Shown: positions 28,201 through 36,867 of the stretch, piece after piece | How positions within the stretch are numbered: position 1 is the stretch's first letter | Layout: each line of letters starts with the position of its first letter | Source of the DNA: FEN-1350 sp964386005 | GTDB lineage: Bacteria > Planctomycetota > Phycisphaerae > Sedimentisphaerales > Anaerohalosphaeraceae | Length of the DNA stretch: 64,000 nucleotides | NCBI GenBank assembly: GCA_964386005.1 | Contig: CAYLSB010000014.1 | Coordinates: forward strand, 1-64,000 | Direction of reading: 5' to 3' | Translations under genes and position numbers: made by a program | The notes under the pieces: generated by a model | Told to the model about the DNA's origin: nothing | The model's input: the letters and a program-made list of their open reading frames with translations, nothing else | Databases searched by the model: none

Positions 28201-28408
28201 GTTACGGATTCGGCCTCTCCTGATGACGACCTTTACAACGCTTCTGGGCCTGTTGCCGATGTTGTATGCGACGGGGTCGGGATCGGAGATTCAAAAGCCG
28301 CTCGTGGCGGTGATTTTTGGGGGCCTGGTCAGCACGCTGATTCTCGATTTGATCGTATTGCCGGTCGTGTATGAAATGGTCCATCCGGATATCCGTGCGA
28401 CGGCGTGA
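25238..28408 (+). CDS. Heavy-metal RND efflux pump (CusA/CzcA-like)
   Basis: Inner-membrane proton-driven transporter of 1056 residues with the RND layout of twelve membrane helices and two large periplasmic loops. GGLVIAIGMVVDASIVVTENI carries the proton-relay aspartate Asp429, and VGFIAILGIAVENALVLVSF is the second-half equivalent. The start IPIDAFPDVTNVQV and PVEVERRITVPIETEMGGLP-like segments are family hallmarks. An unusual extra module sits in the first periplasmic loop (residues about 148-173). It has Cys150, His153, Cys164 and Cys167 in YSCADHKEVW and GKCPTCSGALVP, resembling the small heavy-metal-binding domain usually found at the ends of other metal pumps. Substrate is probably Cu/Ag or Co/Zn/Cd. 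Confidence 0.94.
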   Translation: MLDSLTNSVLHHRRLVVIAAAAVLIGGWLAWSHIPIDAFPDVTNVQVMILTKSQGMTPEEVERRITVPIETEMGGLPNVRQVRSLSQTGLSQVVVIFEDSVDTWFARQLVFERLSAARENLPDGAEPELGPVSTGLGEIYQYALEVGYSCADHKEVWSRREGKCPTCSGALVPGQADLMDLRSIQDWTVGPALRRLQGLNEINSLGGFVKQYHILIDPARLLYHEISLKDLTEAITANNANAAAGYIRRDQEQYNVLSEGLLRSSGDIEQIVLKSAHGALVYLKDVATVGIGSPQRYGAAGKDGRGETVLGMTIMLKDENSKRVVDAVKKEIPEIQKSLPVGVRIVPFYDRTGLIQACIRTVSTALAQGGVLVILVLLLLMGDLRAAIVVSLSLPVTAAGTFLLMGRQGLTANLMSLGGLVIAIGMVVDASIVVTENIARHMAEPSKRGLSRMETAAQAVREVIRPVIFAILIIVIVFVPMFALESLEGKMFKPLAVTICMAMFSSLIVSLTVVPALACILTRRTGQQALEHGFIHAVSRIQLALLRRAMSARWITIAATVLLMALGVVLFRRLGSEFLPALDEGAIAVNLVRLPTAGLDGSVAQSRQIEKHLLATFPDEIETIVSKTGRAEISEDPMGPEQTDLVIPLTPRRQWKAAKSKEALVRMMQQELAKFPGIRPAFSQPIALRVNELVSGIKSDIAIKIFGEDIDRLIEIAGQISPILATIEGAQDIAIEQVSGFSQYTVRMNRSAMASHGISVATVNDLVETAVGGKVVTDLYEGRRRTAVVVRFDDSYRSHPDALLKIPVLSPAGYPVPMGDLVTIGEKPTYAKINREDSQRRLLVECNVRGRDLGGFVQEARRSLEALERDLPEGYRIVWSGQFENQQRAQRRLAVVVPITIGLIFLMLVIALKSFSSAGLILLNLPFAVFGGIAAMYLMRVNFSVAASVGFIAILGIAVENALVLVSFCEERRRNGATTREAIVEACRLRIRPLLMTTFTTLLGLLPMLYATGSGSEIQKPLVAVIFGGLVSTLILDLIVLPVVYEMVHPDIRATA

Positions 28409-28532
28409 ACCGTGTGGAACAGGGCGTCATTACCGGCTGTACAGAGGCGACGAAATCGGCTATGATGTTGCGGCAACGAAAATGACGATTGCGGCGGATA
28501 CGATAGAACAATCTTTTCATGAGAGGGTTGGT

Positions 28533-29765
28533 ATGAAAACTTTTACAAAAACAGCGATCCTCATTGCCCTTCTCCTGATTTCCGGCGTGACTCTTGCGGC
28601 TGATTGGTCGCAGTGGCGAGGCCCGAAACGGGACGGCCTGTCAATGGAGAAGGGTTTACCGGCTTCCTGGCCGAAGGAAGGGCCCGCTCTGGCATGGAAG
28701 ACCAGGGGGCTGGGCGAGGGTTTTTCGACGGTGACGATCTCCGGTGACCGCATTTTTACGGCCGGGGATATCGGCGATTCCAGTTATATCGTCGCCTTGA
28801 ACCGCGCCGACGGCAAGCCGCTATGGAAAACGCGTCTGGGCCCCAAGGGCGGGGGACCCGCCGGACCGCGGGGAACGCCTGCGGTGGATGGCAACCTCGT
28901 TTTCGCGCTGGGCCAGCACGGAGATTTGGTATGTGCGGCGGCGGACACCGGCAAAGAGGTATGGCGGAAACATCTGGTCAAGGAGTTCGGGGGCAAGTGC
29001 GGAGGATGGCTCTACTCGGAATCGCCGCTTGTGGATGGCGACCGACTGATCTGCACGCCGGGGGGTAAGCAGGGAACTCTGATGGCCTTCAACAAAAAGA
29101 CCGGGGACGTTCTCTGGCGCTGCACGGACTGGACCGACAGCGCGGAATATTCCTCGGCCATCGTCGAGACGCTCGGCGGCGTTCGGCAATACATTCAGTT
29201 TACGGGCGACAGCGTGGCGGGAGTGGCGGCCGACAACGGTACGCTCTTGTGGCGCGCCGATCGGCCGGGACGAACCGCAACCGTTCCCACGCCGATTTTC
29301 AGGGACAACCACGTCTATGTGACCAGCGGTTACGGCGTCGGATGCAACCTGTTCAAAATCACGGCGACAGGCGGGCCATTCAAAACCGAATCGGTCTATT
29401 CCAATGACAACATGGTGAACCATCATGGCGGCGTGGTGCTCGTTGGCCGGCACCTATACGGGTATTCGGACGGAAAGGGCTGGATATGTCAGGACTTTCA
29501 AAGCGGCGAGATCGTCTGGAAGAATCCGGGCGTGGGCAAAGGCGCGATCGCATACGCCGACGGTCATCTCTATCTCCGCGGCGAAGGCAAGAGCGGAACC
29601 GTCGCGCTGATCCAGGCCACGCCGGTCGGGTACAAGGAAACGGGTCGCTTTGACCAGCCGGAACGCAGTGGAAGCGAAAGCTGGGCCCACCCGGTGATCG
29701 CGGGCGGACGGTTGTACCTGCGCGATCAGGATCTTTTGCTGTGCTATGATCTTACGGCAAAGTAA
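28533..29765 (+). CDS. Exported PQQ-like (BamB-type) beta-propeller protein 1
   Basis: A 410-residue exported protein with a signal peptide (AILIALLLISGVTLA) and then DWSQWRGPKRDG, the start typical of planctomycetal PQQ-like repeat proteins. Repeated propeller blades with A/G-x-D-x-x-T/K-G-x-x-x-W signatures follow, such as AADTGKEVWRKHL and NKKTGDVLWRC. It should fold as a seven- or eight-bladed propeller. No catalytic PQQ/dehydrogenase residues are evident, so a scaffolding or sugar-related role is possible. The ATG at 28533 has GAGAGGG upstream. It is followed after 107 bp by a paralogue of about the same length. Confidence 0.88.
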   Translation: MKTFTKTAILIALLLISGVTLAADWSQWRGPKRDGLSMEKGLPASWPKEGPALAWKTRGLGEGFSTVTISGDRIFTAGDIGDSSYIVALNRADGKPLWKTRLGPKGGGPAGPRGTPAVDGNLVFALGQHGDLVCAAADTGKEVWRKHLVKEFGGKCGGWLYSESPLVDGDRLICTPGGKQGTLMAFNKKTGDVLWRCTDWTDSAEYSSAIVETLGGVRQYIQFTGDSVAGVAADNGTLLWRADRPGRTATVPTPIFRDNHVYVTSGYGVGCNLFKITATGGPFKTESVYSNDNMVNHHGGVVLVGRHLYGYSDGKGWICQDFQSGEIVWKNPGVGKGAIAYADGHLYLRGEGKSGTVALIQATPVGYKETGRFDQPERSGSESWAHPVIAGGRLYLRDQDLLLCYDLTAK

Positions 29766-29872
29766 CAAGACCATATTGACAATAAAATAACAATAAAATA
29801 TACACAATATTTAGATAAGTTCCGACAAAGGTTTCGTAAACAGTTCGTACCGAATTCAGCAAAGGAATCGTT

Positions 29873-31117
29873 ATGATGACAGGAAGAAAACCATTGGTTG
29901 TCCTTGTTTCTTTCATTGTGTTATGCGGCGTTGGCATGGCCGCGGATTGGGCGCAGTGGCGAGGCCCCAATCGCGACGGGTGTTCGACGGAGACGGGGCT
30001 GTTACCCGCGTGGCCCAAAGAGGGGCCGACCCTGGCGTGGAAGGCCACAGGAATCGGCGCGGGTTTTTCGACGGTGGCGATCGCGGGCGATCGAATCTTC
30101 ACCACGGGCGAGAAAGGCGATTCGGATTCGGTTCACTGTCTGGACCTCCACGGCGGCAAGGTTCTCTGGAGCAGCACGTTCGGTAAATCCGGCGCCCCGG
30201 GTTGGGGCGGATTTACAGGTCCGCGCGGCACGCCGACGATCGACGGGGATCGGTTGTACGTGATCGGTCAATATGGCGAGCTGGCCTGTATGAAGACCGC
30301 AGACGGCCGCATCGTCTGGAGTAAGGATTTCGTGAACGATTTCGGCGGCAAACGTCCGGAGTGGGGTTTCAGCGAATCGGTCCTTATCGACGGGGACAAG
30401 ATGATCTGTACGCCGGGCGGTTCCAAAGGGGCCATCGTTGCGCTCGACAAGATAACCGGGAATGTAGTCTGGCAGACGAAAGACTTTACCGACGAGGCCC
30501 ATTATTCCTCGCTGGTTGCAGCGGAAATCGAAGGTGTCCGGCAATACATTCAATTGACCTCCGAGCATGTCGTCGGCGTGGGCACGGACGGCAAGGTGCT
30601 ATGGAAGACGGTTCGCAAGGGCAAGACGGCCGTGATCCCGACGCCGGTGGTCCAAGGCAACACCGTGTTTGTCACCAGCGGGTACGGCGCGGGATGCAAT
30701 CTCTTTGCGGTCACCAAGACCAATGGCGCCTTCAGCGTCCGGCAGGTCTATGCCGAGCGGAATATGTCCGTGCATCACGGCGGCGCGGTACGGGTGGGCG
30801 ACCTGGTCTATGGCTATTGCGAAAACAAGGGCTGGGTATGCCAGGAGATGGCGACGGGGAAGATCCGATGGGAAGAGAAGGACCAGATCGGTAAGGGATC
30901 GGTGGTTTTCGCCGACGGCAAGCTGATCCTGCGGGCGGAGGATAAAGGAATCGTGGGGATGATCGAGGCGTCGCCGAACGGCTACAAGGAATTGGGGCGA
31001 TTCGTTCAGCCGGGCTTCGGAAGACCCAAGACCTGGCCGCATCCGGTCGTCTTCGGAAAGAAGCTGTATCTGCGGGACCAGGATCAGTTGTTGTGTTACG
31101 ATATAGCGAAAAAGTAA
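29873..31117 (+). CDS. Exported PQQ-like (BamB-type) beta-propeller protein 2
   Basis: A 414-residue paralogue of the preceding gene, with a signal peptide (PLVVLVSFIVLCGVGMA) and DWAQWRGPNRDG. Long stretches correspond one to one: CTPGG, GVRQYIQ, VTSGYGAGCNLF and the C-terminal LYLRDQDQLLCYD. The pair therefore arose by tandem duplication. The function is unknown; both may act on the same extracellular material as the nearby glycoside hydrolase. The AT-rich gap 29766-29872 probably carries a promoter. Confidence 0.88.
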   Translation: MMTGRKPLVVLVSFIVLCGVGMAADWAQWRGPNRDGCSTETGLLPAWPKEGPTLAWKATGIGAGFSTVAIAGDRIFTTGEKGDSDSVHCLDLHGGKVLWSSTFGKSGAPGWGGFTGPRGTPTIDGDRLYVIGQYGELACMKTADGRIVWSKDFVNDFGGKRPEWGFSESVLIDGDKMICTPGGSKGAIVALDKITGNVVWQTKDFTDEAHYSSLVAAEIEGVRQYIQLTSEHVVGVGTDGKVLWKTVRKGKTAVIPTPVVQGNTVFVTSGYGAGCNLFAVTKTNGAFSVRQVYAERNMSVHHGGAVRVGDLVYGYCENKGWVCQEMATGKIRWEEKDQIGKGSVVFADGKLILRAEDKGIVGMIEASPNGYKELGRFVQPGFGRPKTWPHPVVFGKKLYLRDQDQLLCYDIAKK

Positions 31118-31442
31118 ATCCATGATATCCGATATCAACTCCTCACAATTGGGCAGGCGTTCGGCGTGCAAAACCGATCCTGCCCTATGCCAATTCTTTT
31201 AAGGAATTTGGGAGAAAAGGCATTGATGATGTAAATTGAGGTGAGGATATGCACCGAACTGCGGCGGGATTTTGGGACGGTTCGTGCCGTTTGAATCCGG
31301 CTGCAATGGAATGAATGTCGTCATAAAATGACTTCGATAATGGAAGCCGGGAGGGAGCGGATGAGTTCCAAACGATCCAGGCAGAATCGGAAACGGGTTC
31401 CGAGATCCTGTTGAAGAAAGGGGCGGAAAGGATAGGGACTCG
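31118..31442. other. Intergenic region before SnoaL-like gene
   Basis: About 325 bp with no convincing coding sequence or hairpin. It separates the propeller gene from the SnoaL-like gene. Confidence 0.35.
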
Positions 31443-31859
31443 ATGCATCCCAACCAAGTTGTTCGACAATATTACGAAGAGGTCGTCAATACGGGAAATG
31501 TTGATTTGATCGAACGGTTTATCGCGCCGGACTATTCGGAAGTCCATAATGGCAAACGCTATCCGATTGGGATCGAGGGCGCCCGTTCCCATGTGATTGG
31601 AGTCAGGCAAACCTATCCCGACCTGCATATCACGATTGAACGTCAGATTTCCGAGGGCGAATGGGTGGCGACCTGCATCACCGCGACGGGCACGCATCGG
31701 GGCGAATGGATGGGAATCAAGCCGACCGGAAAAAGCGTATCGTTCACCGCGGTGAACATCGATCGCGTTGTGAACGGACGAATCGTCGAACACGGCGGGG
31801 CCGCCAATATGCTGGGGCCATTGCTGGAAATCGGCGCCGTCAAGATCGTCGGATCCTGA
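31443..31859 (+). CDS. SnoaL-like (NTF2-fold) protein
   Basis: A 138-residue cytoplasmic protein of the SnoaL/ester-cyclase type: VVRQYYEEVVNTGNVDLIERFIAPDY at the start, then YPDLHITIERQISEGEWVA, TGTHRGEWMGIKPTGKSV and a C-terminal hydrophobic cone strand. Family members include polyketide cyclases and ketosteroid-isomerase-like proteins, and many are of unknown function. A hairpin-like AAAGGT/ACCTTT with a short T-run follows at about 31868 and may end the transcript. No substrate can be assigned. Confidence 0.85.
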   Translation: MHPNQVVRQYYEEVVNTGNVDLIERFIAPDYSEVHNGKRYPIGIEGARSHVIGVRQTYPDLHITIERQISEGEWVATCITATGTHRGEWMGIKPTGKSVSFTAVNIDRVVNGRIVEHGGAANMLGPLLEIGAVKIVGS

Positions 31860-31902
31860 AGGAATCGAAAAGGTCTGATACCTTTTTAGTGGAAGGGATT
31901 CA

Positions 31903-34900
31903 ATGATGGGCAAGACACAGCAACGATACCTGTTGCATTTGATTACGGTTGTGTGGCTTGGGGCGATATTGGCGTGGGGAGATTCGCTGGAGTCGGGATT
32001 CCTGCGTCCGCCGGAGGAGGCCCGTCCGTGGGTGTATTACTTCATCATGGATGGCAACCTTAGCCGCGAGGGAATCACCGCCGACTTTGAAGCAATGCAA
32101 AAAGCCCGTATTGGGGGCATGATCCTGATGGAGGTCGATGCCGGAATCCCCAAGGGCCCGGTCAAGTTTATGAGCAACGAATGGCGCGATCTCTTCAAGC
32201 ATGCCGTCTCCGAGGCCCAGCGACTCGGACTGCAGATTACTCTCAATGCGGGTCCCGGCTGGACCGGCAGCGGCGGGCCATGGGTCAAACCCGAACAATC
32301 CATGCAGCATCTTGTGGCCGGCGAAACGGTCGTTACGGGGCCGATGCCATTTGACGCCATCCTTGTACAACCGCAGCCGCGAAAACCCTTCTTCGGCGAA
32401 GGCGGCATTCCCGCCGATCTGGAAAAGGCCTATAAAGAATTCTATCGCGATGTGGCGGTGTTGGCTTTTCCCACGCCGAGAGGAAAATTGGCCATCGAAG
32501 ATATTGAAGAAAAGGCCCTGTACTTCCGAGCGCCCTATTCTTCGCAGCCGGGGGTGCGGCCTTTTTTTGAAACCAGGTCCGAGTATTCTTCTTCGAACGT
32601 ATCCGCGATTATTCCGTCTGCCCGGATTGTCGATCTTACAAGCCGCTTATCTCCGGAAGGCCGCTTGCAATGGAACGTTCCTGCGGGCAATTGGACCATC
32701 CTTCGGTTCGGCCGGACCAGCACCGGCCAGAATACACGACCCGCGCCGGCAGCCGGTCTGGGTTTGGAATGCGACAAATTTGATGCCGCCGCTCTCGATG
32801 CGCACTTCGAGGCATTCGTCGGCTCCCTGCTTAAAGCAGTCGATACTCCCCATCGTAATGGCGCCGGATGGACCTCGCTGCACATCGACAGTTGGGAGAT
32901 GAGTTCGCAGAACTGGACCGCGAAATTTCGCGAGGAGTTTCATCGGCGGCGCGGTTATGACCTGCTTCGGTATCTCCCAGTGATGACCGGTCGCGTTGTT
33001 GAATGTTTTGAGGTTTCGGAGCGATTCCTGTGGGACCTGCGGAAGACCGCACAAGAGCTTGTGCTCGAAAACCATGCCGCTCGGCTCAAGCAGCTTGCTT
33101 CGCAGCATGGGTTGGGGCTGTCGATCGAGCCGTACGATATGAATCCCGCCGGCGATTTGAGTCTGGGCGCCGCGGCCGATGTGCCGATGTGCGAATTCTG
33201 GGCCAAGGGTTACGGTTTCGACACCGAGTTCAGTTGCTTCGAGGCGGTGTCGATCGCGCATACAAACGGCAGGCCCATCGTCGCCGCGGAGTCCTTTACT
33301 TCTGACGATCGCGAACGATGGCGGCTTTATCCAGGCGCGATCAAGTCGCAGGGCGATTGGGCCTTGTGTGCCGGAATCAACCGAATCGTGTTCCACCGAT
33401 ACCAGCACCAGCCGCAGGTGGACCATCGACCGGGAATGACGATGGGGCCGTACGGCGTGCATTGGGAGAGGACGCAGACATGGTGGGAAATGGCCGGGGC
33501 TTATCACGAATACTTGGCGCGTTGCCAGTGGGTGTTGCGGCAGGGAAAATCCGTTGTGGATATCTGCATGTTGGCGCCGGAAGGAGCACCGCATGTGTTT
33601 CGCGCTCCCCAATCCGCGACGCGTGGCAATCCGCCGGACCAACTTGGCCATAGCTTCGACGGCTGCGCACCGGAGACGCTGATCGAGAGGATGTCGGTCA
33701 AGGACGGCTGGCTCGTGCTGCCGGACGGGATGCGTTATCGGCTTCTGGTTCTTCCCATCGTTGAGACGATGACGCCGGGGCTGTTGACCAAAGTCAAACA
33801 ACTGATCGAGGACGGAGCGACGGTGATTGGAGCGCCGCCAAAAAAATCGCCGAGTTTGTCGGGATACCCCAACTGCGATATACAGATTCAAACAATTGCC
33901 GACGATATTTGGGGAAATTCCGAATGGCCAAAGGAGCTGACAGAACGACGATTCGGAAAAGGGCAAATCTTCTGGGGAGGCCCAATCGGGCAAAGCACAC
34001 CACCGGAATCCAAGCTGCAAAAATCGCTGACGCAGGCCAGATGGATATGGTACCCCGAAGGTAATCCAGTCGCCTCAGCGCCCGTGGCACGAAGATATTT
34101 CCGCCGAGTCATCGAGTTGGATTCCAATCGAAAGCTCACGTCGGCACAGATCGCGATCACGGCCGACAACAGTTTTGAGCTGTGGATCAACGGCCAACGG
34201 ATCGGGGCCGGTGATAACTTTCATCAGAATTTTGAATTTGATGTGACGGCAACTCTCAAGGCGGGGACTAATGTGCTGTCCGTCGCCGCCGACAACGGCG
34301 GAAACAGTCCCAATCCGGCCGGTCTTGTCGGATGCCTTGTTGTTGAGTATGCCAATGGGGAACCATTATCGGTAGTTACCGATGGACAATGGCAAAGTAT
34401 GACTGAAGTCGGAGCTGATTGGATGACCGGCGATGTGCCTTTGTCCGGCTGGAAACCCGCAATGGAACTGGGCGCATTTGCGATGGCCCCCTGGAACAAA
34501 AATCCTAACGCCAGGCCCGAGCCGGAATTGTATCCGGAGTATCGCGTGATGACCGATGTACTGGCGAAGATGAATGTCGCGCCCGATTTCGAATCCGATA
34601 TCCCCTTGCGATACATCCATCGCGTCGATGGTGATACGGAGATCTATTTTGTCTCCAATCCGCAAAATCTGCCGATTACAACCAAAGCTGTTTTTCGAAC
34701 TGCGGGAAAGCAACCTGAACTATGGAATCCCGTCACAGGAACAACACGCACTCTTCCGGAATATGTCGAGCGGAACGGCCGCACGACAATCCCGATGGAG
34801 TTTGCGCCGAGCCAGTCATTCTTTGTGATCTTGCGTAACCAGACAAAAACGGATCGAGTCAAAGGCGATAATTTTCCGCGATGGACGCGGATAATGGAAA

Positions 34901-35379
34901 TCACCGGGCCGTGGGAGGTTCATTTTGAAGCCAATCGCGGTGCGCCGGAGCGAGCGACATTTGCGACGTTGATCGACTGGACCAAACATGCCGACCCGGG
35001 CATCCGAAATTTTTCCGGTGTGGCGACTTATATCGCGCAGTTTGATTGGAAACCATCCTCCAATGTTGCCAGACAGACAATAGCGATTGATCTTGGCCGG
35101 GTGGAGGTCATGGCACAGGTGACGCTCAATGGCCGCGATCTCGGCATTATCTGGACATCGCCCTTTCGGATAGATGCGACCGCTGCGCTCAAGCCCGACA
35201 CAAATATACTGGAGATCCGTGTGGCCAATCTCTGGCCCAATCGCCTAATCGCCGATTCTGCTCTACCGCCCGACCAGCGGATCACCCGGACAACCTGGAA
35301 TCCGTTTACCAAAGACATACCCCTTCTTCCGTCGGGATTGCTGGGACCGGTAATTCTGCTGAGTCAAGATAGGGAATGA
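31903..35379 (+). CDS. GH106-type alpha-L-rhamnosidase, exported
   Basis: A large exported glycoside hydrolase of 1158 residues with a hydrophobic signal (LITVVWLGAILAWG). It starts the catalytic region with PPEEARPWVYYFIMDGNLSREGI and GGMILMEVDAGIP, followed by ITLNAGPGWTGSGGPWV, a pattern characteristic of GH106. A (beta/alpha)8 core covers about residues 40-690. A galactose-binding-like beta-sandwich follows (FELWINGQRIGAGDNF), and a C-terminal module ends with LNGRDLGIIWTSPFRID and VANLWPNRL, also typical. GH106 enzymes remove rhamnose from plant pectins or sulfated algal polysaccharides. No transporter or sulfatase lies next to it, so the substrate is open. Confidence 0.88.
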   Translation: MMGKTQQRYLLHLITVVWLGAILAWGDSLESGFLRPPEEARPWVYYFIMDGNLSREGITADFEAMQKARIGGMILMEVDAGIPKGPVKFMSNEWRDLFKHAVSEAQRLGLQITLNAGPGWTGSGGPWVKPEQSMQHLVAGETVVTGPMPFDAILVQPQPRKPFFGEGGIPADLEKAYKEFYRDVAVLAFPTPRGKLAIEDIEEKALYFRAPYSSQPGVRPFFETRSEYSSSNVSAIIPSARIVDLTSRLSPEGRLQWNVPAGNWTILRFGRTSTGQNTRPAPAAGLGLECDKFDAAALDAHFEAFVGSLLKAVDTPHRNGAGWTSLHIDSWEMSSQNWTAKFREEFHRRRGYDLLRYLPVMTGRVVECFEVSERFLWDLRKTAQELVLENHAARLKQLASQHGLGLSIEPYDMNPAGDLSLGAAADVPMCEFWAKGYGFDTEFSCFEAVSIAHTNGRPIVAAESFTSDDRERWRLYPGAIKSQGDWALCAGINRIVFHRYQHQPQVDHRPGMTMGPYGVHWERTQTWWEMAGAYHEYLARCQWVLRQGKSVVDICMLAPEGAPHVFRAPQSATRGNPPDQLGHSFDGCAPETLIERMSVKDGWLVLPDGMRYRLLVLPIVETMTPGLLTKVKQLIEDGATVIGAPPKKSPSLSGYPNCDIQIQTIADDIWGNSEWPKELTERRFGKGQIFWGGPIGQSTPPESKLQKSLTQARWIWYPEGNPVASAPVARRYFRRVIELDSNRKLTSAQIAITADNSFELWINGQRIGAGDNFHQNFEFDVTATLKAGTNVLSVAADNGGNSPNPAGLVGCLVVEYANGEPLSVVTDGQWQSMTEVGADWMTGDVPLSGWKPAMELGAFAMAPWNKNPNARPEPELYPEYRVMTDVLAKMNVAPDFESDIPLRYIHRVDGDTEIYFVSNPQNLPITTKAVFRTAGKQPELWNPVTGTTRTLPEYVERNGRTTIPMEFAPSQSFFVILRNQTKTDRVKGDNFPRWTRIMEITGPWEVHFEANRGAPERATFATLIDWTKHADPGIRNFSGVATYIAQFDWKPSSNVARQTIAIDLGRVEVMAQVTLNGRDLGIIWTSPFRIDATAALKPDTNILEIRVANLWPNRLIADSALPPDQRITRTTWNPFTKDIPLLPSGLLGPVILLSQDRE

Positions 35380-35534
35380 CGTCCTATTCTCCAAAAGATT
35401 TTGTGGCTTTTTGAATCGATTCTTTGTATCCTAATTATTTATGACCAATCCATAGGGTGTGAAAAATTACCGGAGTCGGGTTGCTTTGTCGATAATTACA
35501 TATACAAAGCATTGACCCTTTGAGGTGATGGATT

Positions 35535-35975
35535 ATGGCCAATCAGTTATTTACAGTCGGTTATGAAGGTCGAAGTATCGAATCGTTTCTTTCGACTCTT
35601 GAGACCTATTCCATCGATTGTATCCTTGACGTTCGTGAATTACCCCTATCCCGAAAACGCGGTTTTTCCAAAACTGCTCTTAAGGATCGGCTTGCCCAAC
35701 ATCGAATTCGATATATACATCTGAAAGAACTTGGAAGCCCTCGTGAACTCCGGAAGCAGCTGAAAGCCACAGGCAATTACGAACGGTTCTTCTGTTTGAT
35801 CGATCAACACCTCTCCGGAGCTGAGGATGCCATCGAAACGGCGTATCGATATGTTTCTCAACAGAACTGTTGTATCTTGTGTTTTGAGAAGTTACCCACG
35901 TATTGTCATCGGAGTATCGTTGCCAAGAAAATTAAGGAACGAGATGGAAACGGACTTCAAATAACAAATCTATAA
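35535..35975 (+). CDS. DUF488 family protein
   Basis: A 146-residue protein with the DUF488 pattern: FTVGYEGRSIESFLSTL at the start, then DVRELPLSRKRGFSK, and near the end CILCFEKLPTYCHRSIVA. The conserved Cys-His-Arg is usually regarded as active-site-like. The family's biochemical role is not established. GAGGTG lies 7 bp before the ATG. The gene is AT-rich compared with its neighbours and forms an apparent two-gene unit with the following gene, 21 bp downstream. DUF488 genes are often found in accessory regions. Confidence 0.9.
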   Translation: MANQLFTVGYEGRSIESFLSTLETYSIDCILDVRELPLSRKRGFSKTALKDRLAQHRIRYIHLKELGSPRELRKQLKATGNYERFFCLIDQHLSGAEDAIETAYRYVSQQNCCILCFEKLPTYCHRSIVAKKIKERDGNGLQITNL

Positions 35976-35996
35976 TGGCCCAAAGGAGGACCGAAA

Positions 35997-36797
35997 ATGC
36001 CCTTGGAAACCAAAAGGGTGTTGGTGGTAGTAAAGGCCTATCCCAATCCAAGCAAGAAATATGAAGAGACGGTATGTTGTGCCGGAATTGATCTGAAAAC
36101 GGGCCAATGGATTCGTTTGTACCCGATACCTTTTCGAGACCTTGATGAATCAAAAAAATTCAGCAAATACACAATAATTGATGTCCAATGTGAAAAAGCT
36201 ATTCGTGACCGTCGAATAGAAAGTTACCGCGTGAATTCGGACAGTATTCGAATCATCAAAACTCTGGATACAAGCCAAGGATGGAGAAAGCGGAAACAAA
36301 TCCTTCTGCCAACGGTATCCCAGTCCTTTTGTCATATCCTTTCCGAGGTTAAACAAAATCGATCGCTTGGGATGTTCAAGCCAATCGAGGTTTCTTTTTC
36401 CGTCCAAAAGGCGGATGCATTCAACTCAGTAAAACGCCATGCCTGTTATACGCAGCTTTCGTTCTTCAATAAACAGAAGAAAGAGATCGAGAAAATTCCT
36501 TACGATTTCTACTACCATTTCAAATGCCAGAATGAACCAGATTGTCCTGGCCATCAATTGAAAATCATCGACTGGGAAATCGGGCAAGCGTATCGTGCTT
36601 GGCGAAAGATATGTCCCACGCAGGAAAACCTTCTTCTGAAACTTCGCGAAAAATGGTTGTACATAGTATCATCTTCTAAGGATGCCTATTTTATTGTTGG
36701 GAATTTACATTTTCCTCGTAAACAATTTATGATCCTCGGAGTATTTTACCCACCGATAACACACAAACGATTAGATGAAATGGGTTCCCTGTTTTGA
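35997..36797 (+). CDS. Uncharacterised protein paired with DUF488
   Basis: A 266-residue protein not assigned to a named family. It begins VLVVVKAYPNPSKKYEETVCCAGI and has an N-terminal domain rich in aromatic and charged residues. A possible metal site lies near residue 180, FKCQNEPDCPGHQLKIIDWE (Cys-x5-Cys-x2-His, then Asp-Trp-Glu). The C-terminus is a beta-rich YFIVGNLHFPRKQFMILGVFY. No signal peptide or membrane helix is seen, so it is probably cytoplasmic. AAAGGAGG lies just before the ATG. Low GC and a 21-bp gap after the DUF488 gene suggest joint acquisition and joint function, perhaps in nucleic-acid handling. That function is a guess. Confidence 0.75.
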   Translation: MPLETKRVLVVVKAYPNPSKKYEETVCCAGIDLKTGQWIRLYPIPFRDLDESKKFSKYTIIDVQCEKAIRDRRIESYRVNSDSIRIIKTLDTSQGWRKRKQILLPTVSQSFCHILSEVKQNRSLGMFKPIEVSFSVQKADAFNSVKRHACYTQLSFFNKQKKEIEKIPYDFYYHFKCQNEPDCPGHQLKIIDWEIGQAYRAWRKICPTQENLLLKLREKWLYIVSSSKDAYFIVGNLHFPRKQFMILGVFYPPITHKRLDEMGSLF

Positions 36798-36867
36798 ATT
36801 TCGTTCTGTAAGAGAGAGTTTCATTTTAATTGCCATGGTTATTCGTATACTGCTATGAATCAGATCT

